Positions 43,754 to 53,437 of a stretch of DNA of 64,000 bases are shown piece by piece. How positions within the stretch are numbered: position 1 is the stretch's first letter; every line of letters starts with the position of its first letter. This DNA is from Zoogloea sp. (GTDB lineage Bacteria > Pseudomonadota > Gammaproteobacteria > Burkholderiales > Rhodocyclaceae). A program made the position numbers and the translations under genes. Where the stretch lies: the NCBI RefSeq assembly GCF_028689785.1, contig NZ_JAQVCN010000010.1, positions 28,993 to 92,992 of the forward strand. The letters are read 5' to 3'. The notes under the pieces are model-generated. The model ran no database searches, was not told the DNA's origin, and worked only from the letters and a program-made list of their open reading frames with translations.

Positions 43754-44743
43754 ATGACCGTCACCGTCGCCCACGCAGAGAACACGCCCACAGCCACCAA
43801 CGCCCCTGCACGCAAACGCTGGAGCGTGGCCGAAATCGAGGCCTTGTTTGCCCTGCCCTTCAACGATCTGGTGTTCCGTGCGCAACAAGTGCACCGGGCG
43901 CATTTCGACCCCAACGCCGTTCAGCGCTCCACCTTGCTGTCCATCAAGACAGGTGGGTGCTCTGAAGACTGCGGCTACTGCTCCCAGTCATCCCGCTACG
44001 ACACGGGCCTCGAGAAGGAAGCTCTGCTGCCCCTGAGCGAGGTGCTCGACAACGCCCGCGCGGCCAAAGCAAAGGGCGCATCGCGCTTCTGCATGGGCGC
44101 TGCCTGGCGCGGCCCGAAGGAAAAGGATCTCGCCCCGGTGCTCGACATGGTGCGCGAAGTAAAAGCCCTCGGCCTCGAAACCTGCGTTACCCTTGGCATG
44201 CTGAAGGACGGGCAGGCCGAGCAACTCAAAGACGCCGGCCTTGACTACTACAACCACAACATCGATACCTCGCCCGAATTCTACGGCCAGATCATCACCA
44301 CCCACACCCTGAAAGATCGCCTCGACACCCTGGAAAAGGTGCGCGACGCCGGCATCAACGTGTGCTGCGGCGGCATCGTCGGGCTCGGCGAGACCAAGAA
44401 GAGCCGCGCCGCCCTGCTAGCCGAGCTGGCCAACATGAACCCGCCGCCGGATTCCGTGCCCATCAACAACCTGGTGCAGGTGGAAGGCACGCCCCTCGAC
44501 AAAGCCGAGCCCATCGACCCCTTCGACTTCGTTCGCATGATCGCCGCCGCCCGGATCACCATGCCCGAGAGCTACGTGCGTCTGTCGGCCGGCCGCCAGG
44601 AACTCGGTGAAGGCATCCAGGCCCTGTGCTTCATGGCCGGTGCCAACTCCATCTTCTACGGCGAGCGCCTGCTGACCACCGACAACCCGGATGCCGACTC
44701 CGACGACGCGCTGTTCGCCCGTCTCGGACTCAAATCCGTCTGA
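43754..44743 (+). CDS. bioB: Biotin synthase
   Basis: This 329-aa radical-SAM enzyme inserts sulfur into dethiobiotin. The [4Fe-4S] motif [13 protein letters not shown] supplies C69, C73 and C76. The second cluster's features ([31 protein letters not shown] and [12 protein letters not shown]) are also intact. It has a 20-residue polar N-terminal extension before [11 protein letters not shown]. BioC follows 16 nt downstream. Confidence 0.97.
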   Translation: MTVTVAHAENTPTATNAPARKRWSVAEIEALFALPFNDLVFRAQQVHRAHFDPNAVQRSTLLSIKTGGCSEDCGYCSQSSRYDTGLEKEALLPLSEVLDNARAAKAKGASRFCMGAAWRGPKEKDLAPVLDMVREVKALGLETCVTLGMLKDGQAEQLKDAGLDYYNHNIDTSPEFYGQIITTHTLKDRLDTLEKVRDAGINVCCGGIVGLGETKKSRAALLAELANMNPPPDSVPINNLVQVEGTPLDKAEPIDPFDFVRMIAAARITMPESYVRLSAGRQELGEGIQALCFMAGANSIFYGERLLTTDNPDADSDDALFARLGLKSV

Positions 44744-44759
44744 GGCCAGCCGGACCCCG

Positions 44760-45644
44760 ATGACTCTGCCGGACTTCCAGCTCGACCCACGCCTCGTGCG
44801 GCGTCGGGCCGAGCGGGCCGCTGCCGGTTACGCTTCGGTCGACACGCTGGCCCGGGAGATCTCCCGGCGCATGGGCGAGCGCCTCGACTACATCCGCATC
44901 GAGCCCAAGCGCATTCTCGACCTAGGCTGCGGCCCTGGCACCGACCTGGCTGCCTTTGCCGAACGCTACCCGGGCATCCCGCGGATCGCTGTCGACAGTG
45001 CCTCGACCATGCTCACCCAGGCCCGCGGCGAAAAAGGGCTGCTCCAGCGCCTGATGCGCTTCGGCAAACCTGCTGATCCCGAATTCGTCTGCGCAGACGC
45101 CGCCGCCCTGCCCCTAGCCCGCGCGTCAGTGTCGCTGGCTTGGTCCAATCTGATGCTCCAGTGGCTGCACGATCCGCTGCCGGCCCTCAAGGAGATTCAC
45201 CGGGTGCTGGAAGTAGGCGGCATGCTCATGTTCTCCACCCTCGGTCCGGACACCCTCAAGGAGCTCCGCGCCGCCCTGCCACCGTCGAACGCAGAACACC
45301 TGCACCGCTTCATCGACATGCACGATCTGGGCGACGCCCTGGTTGGCGCCGGCTTCTCCGATCCAGTGATGGACATGGAGATGCTCACCGTCACCTACAC
45401 CCGCCTGGACGACCTGTTCCACGACCTGCGCACCAGCGGCTCCACAAATGCCGCCCTTAGCCGCCCTCGTGGCCTCGTCGGCAAAGGCCACTGGGCCGCG
45501 CTCCGGGCCAACTACGAACAGCTGCGCCGGGACGGGCGCCTTCCGGCCACCGTCGAGGTGGTCTATGGCCACGCCTGGAAGGCCGCCCCCAAGGTCATGG
45601 ATGACGGCCGCGCCATCGTCCGCTTCGAACGCAAGCCGGCTTAG
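44760..45644 (+). CDS. bioC: Malonyl-ACP O-methyltransferase BioC
   Basis: This 294-aa SAM methyltransferase primes biotin precursor synthesis by methylating malonyl-ACP. SAM motif I is RILDLGCGPGTDLAAFA, and the BioC-like LQWLHDPLPALKEIHRVLEVGGMLMFSTLGPDTLKELR segment is characteristic. The N-terminal DPRLVRRRAERAAAGYASVDTLAREIS is also typical. The ATG at 44760 follows bioB by 16 nt; the track start lies inside bioB. Adjacent placement with bioB supports the assignment. Confidence 0.93.
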   Translation: MTLPDFQLDPRLVRRRAERAAAGYASVDTLAREISRRMGERLDYIRIEPKRILDLGCGPGTDLAAFAERYPGIPRIAVDSASTMLTQARGEKGLLQRLMRFGKPADPEFVCADAAALPLARASVSLAWSNLMLQWLHDPLPALKEIHRVLEVGGMLMFSTLGPDTLKELRAALPPSNAEHLHRFIDMHDLGDALVGAGFSDPVMDMEMLTVTYTRLDDLFHDLRTSGSTNAALSRPRGLVGKGHWAALRANYEQLRRDGRLPATVEVVYGHAWKAAPKVMDDGRAIVRFERKPA

Positions 45645-45653
45645 TCTTAGCAC

Positions 45654-46301
45654 ATGCCCCCGATCTGGCTCTTCGACCTGGACAACACGCTGCACAACGC
45701 CAGCCCGCACATCTTTCCGCACATCAACCGCAGCATGACCGCCTACCTCATGCGTCATCTGGATCTCGATGAGCGGGACGCCAACCGGCTGCGCGTGGAG
45801 TACTGGAAGCGTTACGGCGCCACCCTAACCGGCCTGATGCGCCACCACGGCACACCGCCGGAGCACTTCCTCCACCATACCCACCAGTTTCCCGATCTGA
45901 CGCGGATGGTGGTATTCGACAGTGCCGTGCGTCACCTCCTGCGCCGCCTCCCGGGCAAGAAGATCGTCTTCTCCAACGGTCCGCTGCGTTACGCCGAGTC
46001 CGTGCTGGACGTAATGGGCATACGCAAACTGTTTGCCGATGTGTATTCAGTCGAACAGATGCGCTTCCACCCCAAGCCCAAGCTTGCTGGCTTCCAGCAC
46101 CTGATCAAGGACCACCGGCTCAACCCCCAGCGCTGCATCCTCGTTGAAGACAGCGCCGAAAACCTGCGCACCGCCAAGCGTTTGGGCATGAAGACGGTGT
46201 GGATCAGCCGCAGCCTGCGCCAGCCCGATTTCGTGGATTGCCAATTGCCCTCCGTACTGGGGCTGGCTCGACACGCAATCAGGAGCATCACTTCGGGGTA
46301 A
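45654..46301 (+). CDS. HAD-family pyrimidine 5'-nucleotidase
   Basis: This 215-aa phosphatase has the HAD nucleophile motif WLFDLDNTLHNASPHIFPHIN, motif II IVFSNGPL, the Lys in HPKPKLAGF and motif III CILVEDSAENL. It resembles the SDT1-like pyrimidine 5'-nucleotidase group that hydrolyses UMP and CMP. It follows bioC by 9 nt, but no biotin role is implied. aroG begins 36 nt downstream with its own TAAAAT element. Confidence 0.9.
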   Translation: MPPIWLFDLDNTLHNASPHIFPHINRSMTAYLMRHLDLDERDANRLRVEYWKRYGATLTGLMRHHGTPPEHFLHHTHQFPDLTRMVVFDSAVRHLLRRLPGKKIVFSNGPLRYAESVLDVMGIRKLFADVYSVEQMRFHPKPKLAGFQHLIKDHRLNPQRCILVEDSAENLRTAKRLGMKTVWISRSLRQPDFVDCQLPSVLGLARHAIRSITSG

Positions 46302-46337
46302 AATGGCGGATTACGCTATCCAGACAGCGAGTCCGCC

Positions 46338-47414
46338 ATGCCCAACTCCAAGACTGAAAACCTGAACATTGCGGCCTTCGACCGCATGCCCTCGCCGGAC
46401 GAGATCACCGCCCGTCTGCCCCTCAGCGACACCGCCGCCAAGGTCGTGACCGAGGGCCGCCAGACCCTGCAGGCCATTCTCGACCACAAGGACCCACGGG
46501 TTTTCGTCGTGGTGGGCCCCTGCTCCATCCACGATCCGGTTGCCGGTATCGACTACGCCCGCCGCCTCAAGAAGCTGGCCGACGAAGTCTCCGATACTCT
46601 TGTTCTGGTGATGCGCGTGTATTTCGAGAAGCCCCGCACCTCCACTGGGTGGAAGGGCTACATCAACGATCCGTACATGGACGACTCCTTCCGCATCGAC
46701 GAAGGCATGGAGAAGGCTCGTCGCTTCCTGCTGGAAGTCAACGAAGTCGGCCTGCCCACCGGCACGGAAGCCCTCGACCCCATTGCACCCCAGTACTACG
46801 GTGACCTGATCGCCTGGACCGCCATCGGCGCCCGCACCTCCGAATCCCAGACCCACCGCGAGATGGCCTCCGGCCTGTCCACTCCGGTCGGGTTCAAGAA
46901 CGGCACCGACGGTTCCCTCGACGCCGCCGTCAATGGCATCCTGTCAGCCTCTCATCCCCATAGCTTCCTGGGTATCAACGGTCAGGGCCAGTCCTCCGTG
47001 ATCCGCACCCGCGGCAACGCCCACGGTCACGTGGTGCTGCGAGGTGGCGGCGGCCGCCCCAACTACGATACCGTCTCCGTCTCCCTGGCCGAAAAGGCGC
47101 TCAACAAGGCCAGGCTGCCGGCCAACATTGTCATCGACTGCTCCCACGCCAATTCATGGAAGAACCCGGAGTACCAGCCCCTGGTCATGCGTGACGTCGC
47201 CCACCAGATCCGCGAAGGCAATCGCTCCATCGTCGGCCTGATGATCGAAAGCAACATCGAGGCCGGCAACCAGCCCATCCCCGCCGACCTCTCCCAGCTG
47301 CGTTACGGCTGCTCCGTGACAGACGCCTGCGTTGACTGGAGCACCACCGAGGAGATGATCCGTAACACCCGCGACATCCTGCGGGACATCCTGCCGAAGC
47401 GGAGCGCGGCCTGA
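46338..47414 (+). CDS. aroG: 3-deoxy-7-phosphoheptulonate synthase (DAHP synthase, class I)
   Basis: This 358-aa enzyme starts the shikimate pathway by condensing phosphoenolpyruvate and erythrose 4-phosphate. The class I alpha pattern is intact: VVVGPCSIHDP, MRVYFEKPRTSTGWKG, IGARTSESQTHREMASGLS and IDCSHANSWK. Which aromatic amino acid inhibits it cannot be read. A TAAAAT hexamer lies at 46299-46304. The stop overlaps the serB start (ATGA). Confidence 0.97.
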   Translation: MPNSKTENLNIAAFDRMPSPDEITARLPLSDTAAKVVTEGRQTLQAILDHKDPRVFVVVGPCSIHDPVAGIDYARRLKKLADEVSDTLVLVMRVYFEKPRTSTGWKGYINDPYMDDSFRIDEGMEKARRFLLEVNEVGLPTGTEALDPIAPQYYGDLIAWTAIGARTSESQTHREMASGLSTPVGFKNGTDGSLDAAVNGILSASHPHSFLGINGQGQSSVIRTRGNAHGHVVLRGGGGRPNYDTVSVSLAEKALNKARLPANIVIDCSHANSWKNPEYQPLVMRDVAHQIREGNRSIVGLMIESNIEAGNQPIPADLSQLRYGCSVTDACVDWSTTEEMIRNTRDILRDILPKRSAA

Positions 47415-48244
47415 TGAATCTGGTAGTTCAGGGGCAGAAGGTCGAAACCCGCGCCCTGAAGGATCTCGCCACTTTGACCAGCTCGGAAGGCCTCGGCCGG
47501 CTCGGCAACAACGCCTTCCGGCTCATCGGCGCCCAACCCCACCCGGATCTCGAAGCCTACTGCGAGGCCCACGAGCTGGATTTCGCCTTCGTTCCCAACA
47601 ACCGCCACCTGAAGGATTTCCGCCTTTTCGTCACCGATATGGATTCGACGCTGATCAGCATCGAATGCATCGACGAGATCGCCGACATGCAGGGTCTCAA
47701 GCGCGAAGTGGCGGCAATCACCGAAGCCGCGATGCGTGGCGAACTGGACTTTCGTGAATCCCTCAGCCGACGAGTGGCCCTGCTTGAAGGCCTGCCCGAG
47801 GAAGCCCTGGCCCGGGTCTTTCAGGAACGCCTGCGCCTCAACCCTGGCGCTGAAACACTGATGGCTGGCCTCAAGCAGGCCGGCATCATAACCGTGCTGG
47901 TCTCCGGCGGCTTCACCTACTTCACCGAACGCCTGCAGAAGCAGCTCGGCTTTGACTATGCCGTCGCCAACCAGCTGGAAATCCGGGGCGGCAAACTCAC
48001 CGGCAAGGTCAAAGGGGATGTCATCGACGGCGAGGCCAAGCGCCATACTCTCCAGCTGGTGCGCAGGCACCACGGCTTTGCGCCTGAGAGCGTAATCGCC
48101 GCCGGCGACGGGGCCAACGACCTGCCGATGCTGTCCGAAGCCGGCATTGGTATCGCATACCACGCCAAGCCAGTGGTGCGCAAACAGGCAACCCATGCCA
48201 TCAGCCACGCCGGGCTGGACGGCATTCTCCGATTGTTCACCTGA
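47414..48244 (+). CDS. serB: Phosphoserine phosphatase
   Basis: This 276-aa HAD enzyme completes serine synthesis. The nucleophile is in FVTDMDSTLISIECIDEIAD, motif II in VLVSGGFTYF and motif III/IV in VIAAGDGANDLPMLSEAGIGIAYHAKP. The first 75 residues form a small extra N-terminal domain as in E. coli SerB. Coupling to aroG by ATGA overlap is consistent with shared amino-acid biosynthetic expression. The 248 bp after it holds no clear terminator. Confidence 0.96.
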   Translation: MNLVVQGQKVETRALKDLATLTSSEGLGRLGNNAFRLIGAQPHPDLEAYCEAHELDFAFVPNNRHLKDFRLFVTDMDSTLISIECIDEIADMQGLKREVAAITEAAMRGELDFRESLSRRVALLEGLPEEALARVFQERLRLNPGAETLMAGLKQAGIITVLVSGGFTYFTERLQKQLGFDYAVANQLEIRGGKLTGKVKGDVIDGEAKRHTLQLVRRHHGFAPESVIAAGDGANDLPMLSEAGIGIAYHAKPVVRKQATHAISHAGLDGILRLFT

Positions 48245-48457
48245 AAGAATCTGGTGCGACCGGCACGAGCGCTTGGCGTGGAAAAACCGAAGGGCCCTTT
48301 TATGGAGACTTGCCGACCGGTTCAGCCCATCTCCCGCGCGGTCTCTCCAACCTTGCTGCTCGCGTCCAGTGCAGTTTCATCCTAGCGACGCCGAAACAGA
48401 TTCACCGTGGCGCAATGCACATGCTGCATGACAGCATGAATAGATTTGTCGAAATTC

Positions 48458-48486
48458 TTTACACCCACTTCGGGCAAAGGTATATT
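48458..48486 (+). promoter_or_regulatory. Sigma-70-like promoter of the NlpC/P60 gene
   Basis: TTTACA (48458-48463) and TATATT (48481-48486) are separated by exactly 17 bp. The -10 ends 6 nt before the ATG, so the transcript would begin at or next to the start codon. An inverted repeat ATGCTG-CATGA-CAGCAT lies just upstream at 48421-48437. Confidence 0.55.
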
Positions 48487-48492
48487 CGCGCG

Positions 48493-49029
48493 ATGCCTAT
48501 CAAGAAGACGATAATCGGCTTTTTTGTAGCGATCGCCTCCACTGGTGCGGTCCTCGCCTCCGAGCCCCAATACCGCGGCAACGACGAAGCGCCGCCCCCA
48601 TCGGTTTTCGAACGTTACACCGACTCCGTGCGCTCGCTGGTTGATCGCAGCCTCAACTTCCTTGGTGTTCCCTATCGCATGGGTGGCACCAGCCCGCTTA
48701 CCGGCTTTGACTGCAGCGGTTTTGTCGGCAAGGTCTTCGCCGACGCCTTGGGTTTCGGCATGCCGCGAACTGCGGCCGAGATGTCCCAGATGGGCGAGCA
48801 GGTCACTCTCAACGAGCTCAAGCCGGGTGATCTGGTGTTCTTCAACACCATGCGCCGCACCTTCTCCCACGTCGGCATCTACCTCGGCAACAACCAGTTT
48901 GTTCATGCCCCGTCCTCCGGCGGAGTAGTCCGTGTCGAAGACATGCGCATCGGCTACTGGGCTGCCCGCTATGACGGTGCCCGTCGCGTTCTGCCTGGCA
49001 CCCAGTCCCGGCAGTCTCAGACCAACTGA
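48493..49029 (+). CDS. NlpC/P60 (C40) peptidoglycan endopeptidase
   Basis: This 178-aa exported protein has a signal peptide (MPIKKTIIGFFVAIASTGAVLA) and a C40 cysteine-peptidase domain with the nucleophile in TGFDCSGFVGKVF and the catalytic His in FSHVGIYLGNN, followed by FVHAPSSGG. It cleaves peptide cross-links in the cell wall. There is no lipobox. The ATG at 48493 is chosen for its signal peptide; the track's 48310 start adds an unsupported 61 residues. No good Shine-Dalgarno is at the usual distance. Confidence 0.9.
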   Translation: MPIKKTIIGFFVAIASTGAVLASEPQYRGNDEAPPPSVFERYTDSVRSLVDRSLNFLGVPYRMGGTSPLTGFDCSGFVGKVFADALGFGMPRTAAEMSQMGEQVTLNELKPGDLVFFNTMRRTFSHVGIYLGNNQFVHAPSSGGVVRVEDMRIGYWAARYDGARRVLPGTQSRQSQTN

Positions 49030-49103
49030 CCCGCTTCGTCGGGTCAGCTCTCCCCGGCATATGCGGCGACCGAACACCAAGATCCCACGCTCCAAGAGAC
49101 GGC

Positions 49104-49808
49104 ATGATTCCCTGGCTGAGTGACCGCCCAGCCTTTCCGCCCCTTTCCCGCGCCCTCCGCGAACCCAACGGACTCCTCGCCGCGGGTGGCTCCCTCAGCC
49201 CCGAATGGCTGCTCGCCGCCTATCATCGCGGCATATTCCCGTGGTTCAACGACGGTGAGCCCATCCTGTGGTGGAGCCCGAACCCCCGCATGGTGGTTTT
49301 TCCCGGCGAGGTACGGATCACCCGCTCCCTGCACAAGACCCTCCGCAAGGGGAGTTACCAGGTCCGCCTCGATCATGACTTCGCTGGCGTCATCCGCGCC
49401 TGCGCAGCCCCCCGCGAGCCCGGAGGACGCACCTGGATCACACCGGATATCCAGTCGGCGTACATCCGCATGCACCAACTCGGCTACGCCCACAGCGTCG
49501 AGACCTACATCGATGACGAATTGGCCGGCGGGCTGTACGGGATGGCCCTGGGTCAGGCCTTTTTTGGCGAATCCATGTTCAGCCGGCGCACGGATGCATC
49601 GAAGATAGCCTTCGCCCACCTCACGCGCTTTCTTGAGCAACGCAATTTCCGCGTGCTAGATTGTCAAATGACCACGCGGCATCTGGCCTCTCTGGGCGGC
49701 CGGGAAATCGCCCGGGACGATTTTGCAAAGCTGCTGGATGCCTTTGCCAACATGGACTCACCGCCAGCACGCTGGCCCGAGGATGGCGCGACTCACCCCT
49801 GGACGTAG
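49104..49808 (+). CDS. aat: Leucyl/phenylalanyl-tRNA-protein transferase
   Basis: This 234-aa enzyme adds Leu or Phe to proteins with N-terminal Arg or Lys, creating N-degrons for ClpAP. Family blocks are complete: GLLAAGGSLSPEWLLAAYHRGIFPWF, EPILWWSPNPRMV, TWITPDIQSAYIRMHQLGYAHSVE and GQAFFGESMFSRRTDASKIAF. It is followed 6 nt later by the second N-degron transferase, bpt. Confidence 0.97.
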   Translation: MIPWLSDRPAFPPLSRALREPNGLLAAGGSLSPEWLLAAYHRGIFPWFNDGEPILWWSPNPRMVVFPGEVRITRSLHKTLRKGSYQVRLDHDFAGVIRACAAPREPGGRTWITPDIQSAYIRMHQLGYAHSVETYIDDELAGGLYGMALGQAFFGESMFSRRTDASKIAFAHLTRFLEQRNFRVLDCQMTTRHLASLGGREIARDDFAKLLDAFANMDSPPARWPEDGATHPWT

Positions 49809-49814
49809 TGCCCG

Positions 49815-50555
49815 ATGCTCAAGGACTATCCCTACTCCCTGCTGCAGTTCTACGCCACAGCGCCTTACGCGTGCTCTTATCTGCCCGACCGCCAGGCGCG
49901 GTCGCAGGTTGCCACCCCCAGCCACCTCATAGATACACCGCTATACAGCGAGTTGGTGCATAGCGGATTCCGGCGCAGCGGCATCTTCTCCTATCGCCCT
50001 TACTGCGATGCCTGCCGCGCCTGCATTCCGGTGCGTATACCGGTCGCCGCCTTCCGCCCCAATCGCAGCCAGCGCCGCGCCTGGACGGCCTGCGGCCACC
50101 TCCAGCCCCGGGAAATGCCCCTCGAATTCATCGAGGAGCACTACCTGCTCTACCAGCGCTACCAGGCAAGCCGCCATGCCGGCGGCGGCATGGACCAAGA
50201 CAACCGGGAGCAGTACGCCCACTTCCTGCTACAGAGCCATGTAGACAGCCGCCTCATCGAGTTTCGCGAGAATGGCATCCTGCGCATGGTCAGCGTCATC
50301 GACTGCCTCACCGACGGGCTATCCAGCGTCTACACCTTTTACGAGCCCGAATCTTCAGGGCCCGGGCTAGGCACCTTTGGTGTGCTGTGGCAGATCGAAG
50401 TCTGCAGGGAGCTCAAGCTCCCCTACCTCTATCTCGGCTACTGGATCCGGGACAGCCGCAAGATGGCCTACAAAGCCCGCTTCAGGCCGCTCCAGGGGCG
50501 CATCGGCGGGCAGTGGCAAACCCTTACCGACACCGATATCGCCCAACTCGAATGA
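49815..50555 (+). CDS. bpt: Aspartate/glutamate leucyltransferase (Bpt; arginyltransferase family)
   Basis: This 246-aa enzyme belongs to the Ate1-like family and in proteobacteria attaches Leu to N-terminal Asp or Glu, feeding the ClpS/ClpAP pathway. The Cys-containing N-terminus ([35 protein letters not shown]) and the [20 protein letters not shown] block are characteristic. It is the usual aat-bpt pairing. The stop overlaps the next gene by 4 nt. Confidence 0.95.
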   Translation: MLKDYPYSLLQFYATAPYACSYLPDRQARSQVATPSHLIDTPLYSELVHSGFRRSGIFSYRPYCDACRACIPVRIPVAAFRPNRSQRRAWTACGHLQPREMPLEFIEEHYLLYQRYQASRHAGGGMDQDNREQYAHFLLQSHVDSRLIEFRENGILRMVSVIDCLTDGLSSVYTFYEPESSGPGLGTFGVLWQIEVCRELKLPYLYLGYWIRDSRKMAYKARFRPLQGRIGGQWQTLTDTDIAQLE

Positions 50556-51055
50556 CCCACTCTGCTCGCCCCAGCATCCGACACAGCCCCCTCCTCACCC
50601 TGCCCTGCCTTGCCCTTCTTGCCGCCATCAGCGCCCCGGCCCGGGCGATTTCCCCTGTCGATGAGTTCATCGACGCGCCCGGGCGCCACTGGCTGGTACT
50701 CTCCGGCATTTCCCATCACTTTCAGCCCGACCGCCGCGACTGGCGTGAAAACAACCCGGGTGCAGGCATCGAGAAGGAATTCGCCGGCACGCCATGGGTA
50801 GCAACGGCAGGCTATTTCCGCAACAGCTACGACCGCAACACCTTCTACGCCGGCGCCCGCTGGATGCCCCTGAGCATCGGCCCCGTGCGGCTCGGGGCCT
50901 TCGGCCTTATCGCCAGCGGCTATCCCTCACCGGTTCTAGTCCTGCCCGCCGCATCCATCCAGGCCGGCCGGGTCGGTGCCAACTTGGTCGCCCTTCCCAA
51001 CCTCCCCGGCTACAGCGGCTATCTCGGCCTGCAGGTCCGCTTCGCCGTCGATTGA
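50552..51055 (+). CDS. Secreted protein of unknown function, possibly a beta-barrel
   Basis: This 167-aa protein has a signal peptide ([22 protein letters not shown]) followed by alternating strand-like segments: [40 protein letters not shown] and [14 protein letters not shown]. The final residues [12 protein letters not shown] end on an aromatic/hydrophobic pattern common in outer-membrane barrels. I cannot name the family, though the SHHF...NNPGAGIE stretch resembles small secreted proteins seen in pseudomonads. The ATG is coupled to bpt by overlap; the track's longer ORF is spurious. Confidence 0.7.
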   Translation: MTHSARPSIRHSPLLTLPCLALLAAISAPARAISPVDEFIDAPGRHWLVLSGISHHFQPDRRDWRENNPGAGIEKEFAGTPWVATAGYFRNSYDRNTFYAGARWMPLSIGPVRLGAFGLIASGYPSPVLVLPAASIQAGRVGANLVALPNLPGYSGYLGLQVRFAVD

Positions 51056-51096
51056 GCGTCGAAACATAGCTTTTCCGCACTGCGGTAGAATGGCGG

Positions 51097-52110
51097 ATGC
51101 TCTACGAAATCGCCCGCCCCGTCTTCTTCTCCCTTGATCCGGAGACTGCCCATGAAACCGCCCTGGCTGGCCTGAATGTCGCCGGGCGCCTGCTGCCAGC
51201 CGGCAAGCCGCTTCCGTCCAGATCGGTCGAAGTCATGGGCCTCAGCTTCCCCAACCGCATCGGCATGGCTGCCGGCCTCGACAAGAACGGCGAGGTCATT
51301 GACGGACTAGCCCGAATGGGCTTTGGCTTCATCGAAATCGGCACCATCACCCCCCGCCCTCAGCCCGGCAACCCCAAGCCACGCATGTTCCGGCTACCCG
51401 AAGTCAAGGGCATCATCAACCGCATGGGCTTCAACAACCATGGCATCGACGCCCTGATCGGCAACGTCGAGGCCATGAAGTTCAAGGGCATCCTCGGCAT
51501 CAACATCGGCAAGAACGCCGACACCCCCATCGAACGGGCCGCCGATGACTACCTGATTTGCCTCGACAAGGCCTACCCCCTGGCCAGCTACATCACGGTC
51601 AACATTTCGTCACCCAACACCAAGAACCTGCGCCAGCTTCAGGGTGAGTCAGAGCTCGACTCGCTTCTTGGCCAGCTCAAAGCACGCCAGGCCGAGCTCG
51701 CCGACAGGCACGGCCGCTACGTACCGATCACCCTCAAGATTGCTCCCGACCTGGACGACGCCCAGATCACCAACATCGCCGACGCCCTGCGCCGACACCG
51801 CATCGACGCCGTGATCGCCACCAACACCACCCTGGCCCGCGATAAGGTTCAGGGCATCCCGTTTGGCGATCAGCAGGGTGGCCTATCCGGCGCACCCCTG
51901 TTCGAGGCGTCCACCGCCATCGTGGCCGCCCTTGCCAAGGCGCTTCAAAACGAGCTACCCATCATCGCCGCCGGCGGTGTCTTTGACGGCCGCCAAGCCC
52001 GCGCCAAGCTCGATGCCGGAGCAAAGCTGGTCCAGATCTACAGCGGTCTGATCTACCGCGGCCCTGCACTGGTCCGTGAGGCAGTGGCAGAAACCCGCGA
52101 CTACACCTGA
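51097..52110 (+). CDS. pyrD: Dihydroorotate dehydrogenase (quinone), class 2
   Basis: This 337-aa FMN enzyme oxidises dihydroorotate to orotate and passes electrons to quinone at the inner membrane. The N-terminal helical membrane-docking segment ([24 protein letters not shown]), [33 protein letters not shown] and [35 protein letters not shown] are intact. A TAGAAT hexamer ends only 5 nt before the ATG and no Shine-Dalgarno is present, so a leaderless message is possible. Confidence 0.97.
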   Translation: MLYEIARPVFFSLDPETAHETALAGLNVAGRLLPAGKPLPSRSVEVMGLSFPNRIGMAAGLDKNGEVIDGLARMGFGFIEIGTITPRPQPGNPKPRMFRLPEVKGIINRMGFNNHGIDALIGNVEAMKFKGILGINIGKNADTPIERAADDYLICLDKAYPLASYITVNISSPNTKNLRQLQGESELDSLLGQLKARQAELADRHGRYVPITLKIAPDLDDAQITNIADALRRHRIDAVIATNTTLARDKVQGIPFGDQQGGLSGAPLFEASTAIVAALAKALQNELPIIAAGGVFDGRQARAKLDAGAKLVQIYSGLIYRGPALVREAVAETRDYT

Positions 52111-52145
52111 TGTTCTCCACCAATTTGCCCCTACTCACAGCAGGC

Positions 52146-52175
52146 TTGAGCCCCGGCCAGCCAGCGCGGGATAAT
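52146..52175 (+). promoter_or_regulatory. Sigma-70-like promoter of the rsx operon
   Basis: TTGAGC (52146-52151) and GATAAT (52170-52175) are separated by 18 bp, 31 nt before the rsxA ATG. Each hexamer matches consensus at four or five positions. Confidence 0.5.
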
Positions 52176-52206
52176 CCAGCCCCTGCCCTTCCCCTCTGCG
52201 GCTGAC

Positions 52207-52791
52207 ATGACCAGCTATCTCTTCGTGATCCTCGGCGCGGTTCTGGTGAACAACGTCGTGCTGGTTCGCATTCTCGGACTGTGTCCGTTCATGGGTGTCT
52301 CCAAAAAGCTCGACACGGCCATCGGCATGGGGGCAGCAACCACCTTCGTACTGACCTTGGGCTGCGGCACCAGCTACCTGGTCGATCACTACGTCCTCAT
52401 TCCCGCGGGCGTCGACTACCTGCGCACGCTGGCCTTCATCGTGATCATCGCTGCCATCGTGCAAGTCACCGAGTTGGTCATCCAGAAAACCAGCCCGGTG
52501 CTGCACCAGGTGCTCGGCATCTACTTGCCCCTGATCACCACCAACTGCGCCGTGCTGGGCGTGCCACTGCTCAATGTAGCCCTGCACCACGATCTGCTGG
52601 AATCCCTGCTTTTCGGCTTTGGCAGCTCTGTCGGTTTCTCCCTCGTTCTCATCCTTTTCGCCGGTATCCGCGAGCGCCTCGACGGTGCCGACGTCCCTGC
52701 GCCGTTCAAGGGTACCGCCATCGCCATGGTCACTGCCGGCCTGATGAGCCTGGCCTTCATGGGCTTTGCCGGCCTCGATAAGTATCACTGA
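52207..52791 (+). CDS. rsxA: Electron transport complex subunit RsxA (RnfA)
   Basis: This 194-aa subunit has six membrane helices and is part of the Rnf/Rsx ion-pumping electron transfer complex in the inner membrane. It begins [30 protein letters not shown], and its GCGTSYL and [13 protein letters not shown] Cys segments hold the membrane iron-sulfur centre shared with RsxE. It leads the rsxABCDGE operon. Confidence 0.97.
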   Translation: MTSYLFVILGAVLVNNVVLVRILGLCPFMGVSKKLDTAIGMGAATTFVLTLGCGTSYLVDHYVLIPAGVDYLRTLAFIVIIAAIVQVTELVIQKTSPVLHQVLGIYLPLITTNCAVLGVPLLNVALHHDLLESLLFGFGSSVGFSLVLILFAGIRERLDGADVPAPFKGTAIAMVTAGLMSLAFMGFAGLDKYH

Positions 52792-52805
52792 GCGCCCTCA
52801 CCAAA

Positions 52806-53357
52806 ATGCTCACCGCACTCCTCGTCATGACTGGCATCGCCCTGCTCCTCGGAGCGGGCTTGGGCTTTGCCTCCATCAAGTTCAAGGTCGAAGGCGACCC
52901 GCTGGTCGACAAGATCGACGCCATCCTTCCGCAGACCCAGTGCGGCCAGTGCGGCTTCCCTGGCTGCCGTCCTTACGCCAATGCCATCGCCGGCGGTGAA
53001 GCCGAAATCAACCAGTGCCCACCGGGTGGTGAAGAAGGCATCCGCAAGCTGGCCGATCTGCTCGGGCGCGAGTTCAAGCCGCTCTCCGAAGAACACGGGG
53101 TTGAAAAGCCCAAGTCCGTGGCAGTGATCGACGAAGCCACCTGCATCGGCTGCACTCTGTGCATCCAGGCCTGCCCGGTGGACGCCATCGTCGGCGCCGC
53201 CAAGCAGATGCACACCATCATCGCTGCTGACTGCACAGGCTGCGAGTTATGCCTGGCCCCCTGCCCTGTGGACTGCATTGCCATGGAGCCCATCGCCGAG
53301 ACGGTAGACACGTGGAAATGGCGCTATCCGGTCTTCCAGATCAGGCACGCCGCCTAG
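52806..53357 (+). CDS. rsxB: Electron transport complex subunit RsxB (RnfB ferredoxin)
   Basis: This 183-aa membrane-anchored polyferredoxin has an N-terminal helix ([20 protein letters not shown]), a first cluster domain [16 protein letters not shown]...NQCPPGG and two 4Fe-4S motifs, [14 protein letters not shown] and [14 protein letters not shown]. It delivers electrons to the complex. It follows rsxA by 14 nt. Length is typical of the short form. Confidence 0.97.
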   Translation: MLTALLVMTGIALLLGAGLGFASIKFKVEGDPLVDKIDAILPQTQCGQCGFPGCRPYANAIAGGEAEINQCPPGGEEGIRKLADLLGREFKPLSEEHGVEKPKSVAVIDEATCIGCTLCIQACPVDAIVGAAKQMHTIIAADCTGCELCLAPCPVDCIAMEPIAETVDTWKWRYPVFQIRHAA

Positions 53358-53437
53358 CATGAACCGACTCCACGCACACCGCCCCCCTGGCCCTCAGGGT
53401 GCGAATCCAACCCTCCGGGCATCCGGGCAGATCTGAC

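Noticed and set aside
48290-48299. Palindrome AAGGGCCCTT after serB as a terminator
   Set aside because: It has no loop and no long stem; the following TTTT alone is not enough.
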